DNA of 27,638 bases from assembly GCA_046705265.1 (NCBI GenBank), contig JBJKQL010000112.1, positions 1-27,638 of the forward strand, in the 5' to 3' direction. The DNA is from JAJYTL01 sp046705265. GTDB taxonomy: Bacteria > Pseudomonadota > Alphaproteobacteria > Ferrovibrionales > Ferrovibrionaceae. A program made the position numbers and the translations under genes. Below are positions 21,797-27,638 of this stretch, in pieces. A model generated the notes under the pieces. It was not told the DNA's origin. It searched no databases and saw only the letters and a program-made list of their open reading frames with translations. Each line of letters starts with the position of its first letter. The stretch's first letter is position 1.

Positions 21797-23074
21797 ATGA
21801 GCAAGGCACTCGAAGGCGTTCGCATTCTCGATTTCACCCACGTACAGTCGGGTCCGACCTGCACGCAGCTCTTGGCGTGGTTTGGCGCTGATTGCATCAA
21901 GGTGGAGCGGCCGGGAGCGGGCGACATCACGCGCGGCCAGCTGCGTGATGTTCCAAACGCCGACAGCCTTTATTTCACCATGCTCAACGCGAACAAGCGT
22001 TCGATCACGATCGACACCAAGAACCCGAAGGGGCGCGAGTTGCTCGAAGGGTTGATCAAGGTCTGTGACGTGATGGTGGAGAACTTTGGTCCGGGCGTGC
22101 TCGACCGCATGGGTTTCGGTTGGGAACGCGTGCATCAGTTAAATCCGCGAATCATCATGGCCTCGATCAAGGGCTTCGGCCCGGGGCCCTATGAGGATTG
22201 CAAGGTTTACGAGAACGTCGCCCAATGCACCGGCGGTTCCGCGTCGACCACCGGATTCCGAGATGGCCCTCCCGTGGTGACCGGGGCGCAGATCGGCGAT
22301 TCCGGTACCGGCCTTCATTTGGCGCTCGGCATCGTCACGGCTCTCTATCATCGTACCAAGACTGGTAAGGGGCAGCGTGTGACTGCCGCGATGCAGGACG
22401 CCGTGCTCAACCTATGCCGCGTCAAGCTGCGTGATCAGCAGAGGCTCGCGCATGGTCCTCTCAAGGAGTACAGTCAGTTCAGCGAGGGTATTCCCTTCAG
22501 CGATGCCGTGCCGCGCGCCGGCAACGATTCCGGCGGTGGCCAGCCGGGGTGGATTCTCAAGTGCAAGGGCTGGGAGAGCGATTCCAACGCCTACATCTAT
22601 TTCATCACCCAGGCCCAGGTCTGGGACAAGGTCTGCAAGGTGATCGGCGAGGACGGCTGGGTCACCGATCCGGATTACGCCACTCCCCAGGCCCGGTTGC
22701 CGAAGATCAAGGCCATCTTTGATCGCATCGAGCAGTGGACGATGACGAAGACGAAGTTCGAGGCCATGGATATACTCAACAAATTCGACATTCCCTGTGG
22801 CCCGATTCTGTCGATGAAAGAGCTTGCCCAAGACCAGAGTCTGCGCAAGACCGGGACCGTGGTTGAAGTTGATCATCCGGTTCGCGGCAAGTATCTGACG
22901 GTCGGGAATCCGATCAAACTCAGCGACAGCCCGGCCGACGTCAAACGCGCGCCGCTGCTTGGCGAGCATACCGAGGAGATTCTACGCGAGGTGTTGGGTT
23001 TGGACGATGGCGCCGTTACCGAGATCAGGGACTCCGGCGCGGTCGGTGCGCCAACCCGCGTCTTGGCAGAATGA
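21797..23074 (+). CDS. frc: Formyl-CoA:oxalate CoA-transferase
   Basis: A class III CoA-transferase of 425 aa that moves CoA from a donor (formyl-CoA in Oxalobacter; succinyl- or acetyl-CoA in relatives) to oxalate, giving oxalyl-CoA. It follows Oxalobacter Frc and E. coli YfdW nearly end to end: VRILDFTHVQSGPTCTQLL, NADSLYFTMLNANKRSI, ENFGPGVLDRMGF, KVYENVAQCTGG, MQDAVLNLCRVKLRDQQRL and PLLGEHTEEIL. Asp168 in QIGDSGTG corresponds to the catalytic Asp169. Residue 48 is Gln (TRGQL), as in YfdW, not Trp. The glycine loop reads SGGGQ (245-249), not GGGGQ. I chose the start at 21797, which aligns with known starts; an ATG at 21770 with the GGAG between them is less likely. Confidence 0.95.
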   Translation: MSKALEGVRILDFTHVQSGPTCTQLLAWFGADCIKVERPGAGDITRGQLRDVPNADSLYFTMLNANKRSITIDTKNPKGRELLEGLIKVCDVMVENFGPGVLDRMGFGWERVHQLNPRIIMASIKGFGPGPYEDCKVYENVAQCTGGSASTTGFRDGPPVVTGAQIGDSGTGLHLALGIVTALYHRTKTGKGQRVTAAMQDAVLNLCRVKLRDQQRLAHGPLKEYSQFSEGIPFSDAVPRAGNDSGGGQPGWILKCKGWESDSNAYIYFITQAQVWDKVCKVIGEDGWVTDPDYATPQARLPKIKAIFDRIEQWTMTKTKFEAMDILNKFDIPCGPILSMKELAQDQSLRKTGTVVEVDHPVRGKYLTVGNPIKLSDSPADVKRAPLLGEHTEEILREVLGLDDGAVTEIRDSGAVGAPTRVLAE

Positions 23075-23080
23075 TGTAGT

Positions 23081-23158
23081 CCGCCGTAGGGTTCTCGGTT
23101 CTGACGACCAAACCGCCGCCGAGCCGGGGCCTGCGAGGGCAGCCCAGCCGTACGGCGG
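23081..23158. repeat. Inverted repeats between frc and the acyl-CoA ligase
   Basis: CCGCCGTA at 23081-23088 pairs with TACGGCGG at 23151-23158, enclosing a GC-rich 62-base segment that contains a smaller CTCGG/CCGAG pair. There is no T-run. This 120-base gap is the longest inside the operon, so the structure may control mRNA stability or translation between frc and the ligase gene. Confidence 0.45.
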
Positions 23159-23196
23159 CGTGAAATGACGAAATTGCGAAACTGGAGGAGATGTTT

Positions 23197-25359
23197 ATGA
23201 GCGACGCGAGCACTGCCGCCAACACGAAGTCGGCGCGGGATGGCGTTCGTCGGATCCTGGAGAACGCCCGCGCGCAGGGGCGAGCGGCGCTTACCGCTCC
23301 GGAAGCGCGAGAACTGTGTGAGCTTTATGGCATCCCGGTTCCTCGGGAAGGGTTGGCGAAGACTCCTGAGGACGCGGCAAAACTCGCTGGAAGTATCGGC
23401 TTTCCGGTGGTGATGAAAATCGTTTCGCCACAGATATTGCACAAGACCGAGGCCGGTGGCGTGGTGGTCGGCGTCAGGACGGCTGAGGACGCGAAGAAGG
23501 CCTACGCGACGATTTTGGCCAACGCCGAGAAATATGATCGTAAGGCCACGATCGAGGGCGTCCAAATCCAACAGATGGTGACCGGTGGCCAGGAAGTCAT
23601 TGTTGGCGCGGTTACCGATCCGAGTTTCGGAAAGCTTGTTGCGTTTGGTATCGGCGGTGTTCTGGTCGAGGTGCTGAAGGACGTGACGTTCAGGCTGGCG
23701 CCGACGACGCGAGACGAGGCGCTTGGGATGCTCGACGGCATCAAGGCCGGCGAAATCCTTAAGGGAGTGCGCGGCGGCGAGGCTGTGGACCGGGCCGCAA
23801 TTGCCGGCGTGATCGAGAAGGTCTCGACGCTAATTACCGATTTTCCCGAGATCGTCGAGATGGACCTTAATCCGATCTTCGCGTCGGCTAAGGGCGCGAT
23901 CGCGGCCGACGTCCGCATCCTACTTGACTGGAACCCGCCCGTGCAACGTTACCGCCCGTCACAGGAGGAGATCGTGCGGGCGATGAGTCGAATCATGCGG
24001 CCGAACGCGGTCGCCGTCATCGGGGCTTCGGCCGAGAATGGCAAGATCGGCAACTCGGTGATGAAGAATCTGATTAACGGGGGATACAAGGGCCAGATCT
24101 ACCCGATTCATCCCTCGGCATCCGAGATCATGGGATACAAGGCCTTGAAGTCGGTCAAGGACGTGCCCGGCGAAATCGATGTCGCCATATTCTGTATCCC
24201 AGCCAAGTTCGTTGCCGCCGCGTTGACCGAGGTCGGAGAGAAGAAGATTCCAGGCGCGGTCCTGATTCCATCGGGCTTCGCCGAAACCGGCAATGTCGAG
24301 GGCCAGAAGGAGATCCAGGAGATCGGCCGCAAGTACAATATCCGCCTCATGGGCCCGAACATCTATGGCTATTATTATACGCCTTCCAGCCTCTGCGCGA
24401 CCTTCTGCACCCCTTACGACTACAAGGGCGGCGCGGCGTTGTCGTCGCAGTCGGGCGGCATCGGTATGGCGATCATCGGCTTTTCGCGCTCCGCGAAGAT
24501 GGGGGTGTCGGCGATTGTCGGTCTGGGCAACAAGTCCGATCTCGACGAGGACGACCTTCTGACTTTCTTCGAGAATGACGACAATACGCGCGTTATTGCG
24601 ATGCATCTTGAGGATCTTAAGGACGGTCGTTCCTTTGCCGAGGTTGCGAAGCGAGTCTCGAGGAAAAAGCCGGTCATCGTGCTCAAGGCCGGCCGCACCG
24701 CGGCGGGCGCGAAGGCCGCTGGTTCCCATACCGGCGCTCTCGCAGGCGACGATAAGATTTATGACGATGTCTTGCGCCAGTCGGGGGTCATCCGCGCGCC
24801 CGGCCTGCGCGACATGCTGGATTACGCGCGCGGTCTCCAGAAGCTACCGGCGCCGAAGGGAGAGAATGTCGTCATCATCACCGGCGCCGGCGGATCAGGG
24901 GTGCTGCTGTCCGATGCCTGCGTCGACAACGGCCTCAATCTGATGAAGATGCCTGATGATCTCGACAAGGCCTTTCGCAAGTTTATCCCGCCTTTTGGCG
25001 CGGCCGGCAATCCGGTCGATATCACCGGTGGGGAGCCGCCGACGACCTATAAGAACACCATCCGTCTCGGGCTCGAAGATCCGCGCATCCACGCCCTTAT
25101 CCTCGGCTACTGGCACACCATCATTACGCCGCCCATGGTGTTCGCAAACCTGGTGGTCGAGGTCGTCGAGGAGATGAAGGCGAAGGGCTTCGAGAAGCCG
25201 ATCGTCGCCTCGCTTGCCGGTGACGTACAGGTCGAGGAGGCGGCTGAGCATCTCTACGATCACGGCATTCCGGCCTATGCCTATTCGACCGAAATCCCGG
25301 TTGCGGTGCTCGGTGCGAAGTATCGGTGGGCACGTGGCGCGGGCCTGTTGGTGAAATAG
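23197..25359 (+). CDS. ADP-forming acyl-CoA ligase, ATP-grasp domain first
   Basis: A 720-aa NDP-forming acyl-CoA synthetase that makes an acyl-CoA from acid, CoA and ATP (or the reverse) through a phosphohistidine. The order is ATP-grasp (about 15-245, with KIVSPQILHKTEAGGV at 74-89 carrying the second His), CoA-binding Rossmann domain (about 260-390, AVIGASAENGKIGNSVM) and the catalytic SucD-like part with SQSGGIGM (417-424) and GSHTGAL (509-515, His511). Archaeal single-chain enzymes are often alpha-beta; here the beta-like part leads. The usual GPNCxG reads GPNIYGYYYTPS (386-397). The start at 23197 has GGAGG nine bases upstream; an ATG at 23191 is too close. It sits 120 bases after frc and two bases before sucC. 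Substrate unknown; acetate, formate or oxalate would suit the operon. Confidence 0.88.
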   Translation: MSDASTAANTKSARDGVRRILENARAQGRAALTAPEARELCELYGIPVPREGLAKTPEDAAKLAGSIGFPVVMKIVSPQILHKTEAGGVVVGVRTAEDAKKAYATILANAEKYDRKATIEGVQIQQMVTGGQEVIVGAVTDPSFGKLVAFGIGGVLVEVLKDVTFRLAPTTRDEALGMLDGIKAGEILKGVRGGEAVDRAAIAGVIEKVSTLITDFPEIVEMDLNPIFASAKGAIAADVRILLDWNPPVQRYRPSQEEIVRAMSRIMRPNAVAVIGASAENGKIGNSVMKNLINGGYKGQIYPIHPSASEIMGYKALKSVKDVPGEIDVAIFCIPAKFVAAALTEVGEKKIPGAVLIPSGFAETGNVEGQKEIQEIGRKYNIRLMGPNIYGYYYTPSSLCATFCTPYDYKGGAALSSQSGGIGMAIIGFSRSAKMGVSAIVGLGNKSDLDEDDLLTFFENDDNTRVIAMHLEDLKDGRSFAEVAKRVSRKKPVIVLKAGRTAAGAKAAGSHTGALAGDDKIYDDVLRQSGVIRAPGLRDMLDYARGLQKLPAPKGENVVIITGAGGSGVLLSDACVDNGLNLMKMPDDLDKAFRKFIPPFGAAGNPVDITGGEPPTTYKNTIRLGLEDPRIHALILGYWHTIITPPMVFANLVVEVVEEMKAKGFEKPIVASLAGDVQVEEAAEHLYDHGIPAYAYSTEIPVAVLGAKYRWARGAGLLVK

Positions 25360-25361
25360 CG

Positions 25362-26561
25362 ATGAACATTCACGAGTATCAGGCCAAAGAGCTGCTCAAA
25401 CGCTTTGGCGTCGCCGTGCCGAAGGGTGTCGTTGCCTCGACGCCGGAAGAAGCTGAGGCCGCCGCGAAATCCCTCGCCGGTCCGGCCTATGTGGTCAAGG
25501 CGCAGATTCACGCGGGTGGCCGCGGTGCCGGTCGGTTCGCCGATAATCCGGATGGCAAAGGCGGCGTCCGGGTTGTCAAATCGCTCGAGGCGGTCAGGGC
25601 TGCCGCCGCAGAGATGCTGGGCCATGTCCTGGTAACCAAGCAGACTGGCCCGCAAGGAAAGACGGTCCGCCGCATCTATATCGAGGAAGGCTGTGATATC
25701 GCGCGCGAGCTTTACCTCGGGTTCCTGATCGATCGGGCGACGTCACGCGTGACGCTCGTTGCCTCGAGCGAAGGCGGTATGGAAATCGAAGAGGTCGCGG
25801 CCAAACATCCCGAACGGATTCTCAAAACCGCGATCGATCCGACCACCGGGTTGCGGGGCTTTCATGCGCGCAAGATTGCCTTTGGCCTCGGTCTCGAAGG
25901 CAAGCAGCTGGCGGCCGCGACGCAATTCATCATGGCGGCGTGGCGCGCCTTTAACGAGCTTGACGCGTCGGTGATCGAGATCAATCCGCTGGTGGTCACA
26001 GGCGCGGGCAGCGTCGTGGCGCTCGATGCCAAAGTCGGGTTCGACGACAATGCGCTCTTTCGCCATCCCGACGTCGAGGCTATGCGTGACGAAGGCGAAG
26101 AGGATCCCATCGAGTTCCAAGCCAGCCAGCACGAGCTCAATTACGTCAAGCTCGACGGCAATATTGGCTGCATGGTGAACGGCGCCGGCCTCGCCATGGC
26201 GACCATGGATATCATCAAGCTGTATGGCGGCGAGCCGGCCAACTTCCTGGATGTTGGCGGGGGCGCCACCAAGGAACGGGTGACAACCGCCTTCAAGCTG
26301 ATCCTCTCCGATCCCAATGTCGAGGGGATTCTGGTCAACATCTTCGGCGGCATCATGCGGTGCGACGTGGTTGCGGAAGGTGTGGTTCACGCCGCTCGCG
26401 AGGTGGAACTGCAGGTCCCGCTCGTGGTTCGCCTCGAAGGCACCAACGTTGACCGTGGCAAGCAGATTCTCGCCGAGTCAGGGTTGCAGATCCTGCCCGC
26501 TGACGATTTGGGCGATGCCGCGCGCAAGGTGGTCAAAGCAGTGGTAAGGGAGGCGGCGTAG
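25362..26561 (+). CDS. sucC: Succinate-CoA ligase (ADP-forming), beta subunit
   Basis: A 399-aa ATP-grasp subunit that, with SucD, interconverts succinate, CoA and ATP with succinyl-CoA. Motifs include MNIHEYQAKELLKRFGV at the start, VVKAQIHAGGRGAGRF, YIEEGCDIARELYLGFLIDR, IEINPLVVT, NGAGLAMATMDIIKLYGGEP, FLDVGGGA and LVNIFGGIMRCDVVAEG. These are SucC-like; the malate thiokinase subunit MtkA of serine-cycle bacteria is a close homologue and cannot be wholly excluded. The ATG lies two bases after the stop of the preceding ligase gene, with little of its own ribosome binding site, so translation is probably coupled. A sucCD pair in an oxalate operon, not with TCA genes, suggests a dedicated copy that feeds succinyl-CoA to Frc. 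Confidence 0.9.
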   Translation: MNIHEYQAKELLKRFGVAVPKGVVASTPEEAEAAAKSLAGPAYVVKAQIHAGGRGAGRFADNPDGKGGVRVVKSLEAVRAAAAEMLGHVLVTKQTGPQGKTVRRIYIEEGCDIARELYLGFLIDRATSRVTLVASSEGGMEIEEVAAKHPERILKTAIDPTTGLRGFHARKIAFGLGLEGKQLAAATQFIMAAWRAFNELDASVIEINPLVVTGAGSVVALDAKVGFDDNALFRHPDVEAMRDEGEEDPIEFQASQHELNYVKLDGNIGCMVNGAGLAMATMDIIKLYGGEPANFLDVGGGATKERVTTAFKLILSDPNVEGILVNIFGGIMRCDVVAEGVVHAAREVELQVPLVVRLEGTNVDRGKQILAESGLQILPADDLGDAARKVVKAVVREAA

Positions 26562-26563
26562 TC

Positions 26564-27436
26564 ATGGCCGTACTCGTCGGCGCGGACACCAAGGTGATCT
26601 GCCAAGGTTTCACGGGCAGCCAGGGAACCTTCCACTCTGAACAAGCAATAAGCTACGGCACCCGCATGGTGGGGGGCGTGACGCCGGGGAAAGGTGGAAC
26701 CCGTCATCTTGACCTGCCGGTGTTCAACACGGTTGAGGAGGCGGTCCGCAAGACCGGCGCCAATGCTTCGGTGATATACGTTCCGCCGCCATTTGCGGCC
26801 GAGGCCATCCTGGAAGCGATCGACGCCGAAGTGGAATTGGTCGTGTGCATCACGGAAGGCATTCCCGTGCTCGATATGGTCGCGGTGAAACGCGCGCTCG
26901 CCAATTCCCGGACACGGCTGATCGGCCCCAATTGCCCCGGCGTCATCACAGCCGGGGAATGCAAGATCGGCATCATGCCCGGTCATATCCACCGTCGCGG
27001 TAAGATCGGCATCGTCTCGCGTTCGGGGACCCTTACCTACGAGGCCGTGGCGCAGACCACGGCGGTGGGGCTCGGCCAAACCACTTGTATCGGCATCGGC
27101 GGCGACCCCGTCAACGGCACCAATTTCGTCGACTGTCTGGAGCTTTTCCTGGCCGACGATGAGACCGCTGGAATCATCATGATTGGCGAGATCGGCGGTG
27201 ATGCCGAGGTGCAAGGCGCGGAATTTCTAAAGCGCGCGAAAGTCAAAAAGCCGGTCGTGGGGTTCATCGCCGGCCGCACGGCGCCGCCGGGTCGGCGCAT
27301 GGGCCACGCGGGCGCTGTGATTTCCGGGGGCAATGACACGGCCGATTTCAAGGTCGAGGCGATGCGCTCAGCCGGAATCCTGGTCGCGGACAGCCCGGCC
27401 GACCTCGGGACCACGTTGCTCGCGGCCATGGGCTAA
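26564..27436 (+). CDS. sucD: Succinate-CoA ligase (ADP-forming), alpha subunit
   Basis: A 290-aa subunit that binds CoA and carries the phosphohistidine. Residues 10-24 read KVICQGFTGSQGTFH, then YGTRMVGGVTPGKGGT (31-46), ASVIYVPPPFAAEAIL, CITEGIPV, GPNCPGVI (121-128), SRSGTLTYEAV (152-162) and the catalytic GRRMGHAGAVISGG (243-256, His248). The similarity is closer to SucD than to MtkB, judged from KVICQGFTGSQGTFHSEQAI and GHIHRRG. AAGGGAGG precedes the ATG, which lies two bases after the sucC stop. It completes the ligase pair. The next gene, fdsG, starts 84 bases downstream. Confidence 0.92.
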   Translation: MAVLVGADTKVICQGFTGSQGTFHSEQAISYGTRMVGGVTPGKGGTRHLDLPVFNTVEEAVRKTGANASVIYVPPPFAAEAILEAIDAEVELVVCITEGIPVLDMVAVKRALANSRTRLIGPNCPGVITAGECKIGIMPGHIHRRGKIGIVSRSGTLTYEAVAQTTAVGLGQTTCIGIGGDPVNGTNFVDCLELFLADDETAGIIMIGEIGGDAEVQGAEFLKRAKVKKPVVGFIAGRTAPPGRRMGHAGAVISGGNDTADFKVEAMRSAGILVADSPADLGTTLLAAMG

Positions 27437-27520
27437 TTAAGACAGGCCGGCCCTGGTGGGGAACGGAGACGTGGCTTTCTGCCGGTGGCAGATAGATTGG
27501 GTTTAACAGAGAAAGACGCG

Positions 27521-27638
27521 ATGTTGGACATAGAGGCATGGGATGCGGGTCGTGCGGCCGGGATAGTTGCGGCGCACCGGGACGAGGAAGGGGGTTTGCT
27601 TCCGATCCTGCACGACCTTCAGCGAGCGTTTGGGCACA
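27521..27638 (+). CDS. fdsG: NAD-dependent formate dehydrogenase gamma subunit (start; cut by window edge)
   Basis: The first 39 residues, MLDIEAWDAGRAAGIVAAHR then GLLPILHDLQRAFGH, fit the N-terminus of FdsG/NuoE-like thioredoxin-fold [2Fe-2S] proteins, where a helix ends LLPxLHxxQxxxGy. FdsG is part of the soluble molybdenum formate dehydrogenase FdsGBACD, which oxidises formate to CO2 with NAD+. The ATG at 27521 follows AGAAAG. Placement 84 bases after sucD suits an oxalate operon, where formate is a product. NuoE of complex I has the same fold, but an isolated copy here would be less expected. The iron-sulfur cysteines lie beyond the window. Confidence 0.7.
   Translation, partial: MLDIEAWDAGRAAGIVAAHRDEEGGLLPILHDLQRAFGH

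Noticed and set aside
25362..27436. Calling the pair malate thiokinase (mtkA/mtkB)
   Set aside because: The motifs (GRGAGRF, VNIFGGIMRCD, ICQGFTGSQGTFHSEQAI) are closer to SucC/SucD than to the Mtk sequences I recall, though function on malate is not excluded.
1..27638. CRISPR array, prophage or toxin-antitoxin system
   Set aside because: No regularly spaced direct repeats, phage structural genes or recognisable toxin-antitoxin pair were seen.

Overview
The window looks like chromosome of a high-GC alphaproteobacterium, most likely in the Hyphomicrobiales (Bradyrhizobium/Beijerinckiaceae-like). This is judged from the high third-codon GC, the style of small conserved proteins (DUF899, DUF6969, a Lys/Arg-rich 56-aa protein) and relatives recalled from memory; no search was run. 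It has two contrasting parts: a left third rich in broken genes and mobile-element scraps, and a right half holding an oxalate/C1 metabolic locus.

Positions 1-10680 mix sound genes with remnants. Sound genes are glpD (778-2316, -), a cold-shock protein (3559-3762, -), two small conserved proteins (4489-4659 and 4691-4906, +), an AMP-forming acyl-CoA ligase (5584-7254, +), a small two-helix membrane protein (8487-8801, +), a Cys/Lys-rich secreted peptide (9284-9511, +) and a DUF6969 protein (9554-10237, -). Between them lie a Sel1-repeat pseudogene, a truncated group II intron, an IS110 N-terminal scrap, the tail of a sugar ABC ATPase, a truncated regulator-like gene, a DUF899 gene broken by a Trp-to-stop change plus a one-base insertion, and an IS3-family left end.

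Positions 10683-17273 are mostly minus strand: an acyl-CoA dehydrogenase with an Asp in the usual Glu position, a GST-like protein, a YghU-type glutathione disulfide-bond oxidoreductase and PEP carboxylase. One small plus-strand gene lies among them.

Positions 17686-27638 are an oxalate locus. An OxlT-type oxalate:formate antiporter (-) ends at a strong terminator. It is divergent from a GntR/FCD regulator (+). Then comes a leader with a promoter-like sequence, a half-conserved operator and a terminator-like hairpin, followed on the plus strand by an internally deleted ThDP-enzyme remnant, formyl-CoA:oxalate CoA-transferase (frc), an ADP-forming acyl-CoA ligase with its ATP-grasp domain first, a sucC/sucD pair, and the start of a formate dehydrogenase gamma subunit (fdsG) cut by the window edge. 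No recognisable oxalyl-CoA decarboxylase is present in the window.

My reading is that oxalate enters through OxlT and is activated to oxalyl-CoA by Frc. The two NDP-forming ligases would supply or regenerate the CoA donor, and formate would be oxidised by the Fds complex. PEP carboxylase lies next to the transporter but is separated by a terminator; it could feed carbon assimilation. GTATAC-centred palindromes upstream of oxlT and gntR, with a half match before the frc operon, suggest one FCD regulator controls all three units.
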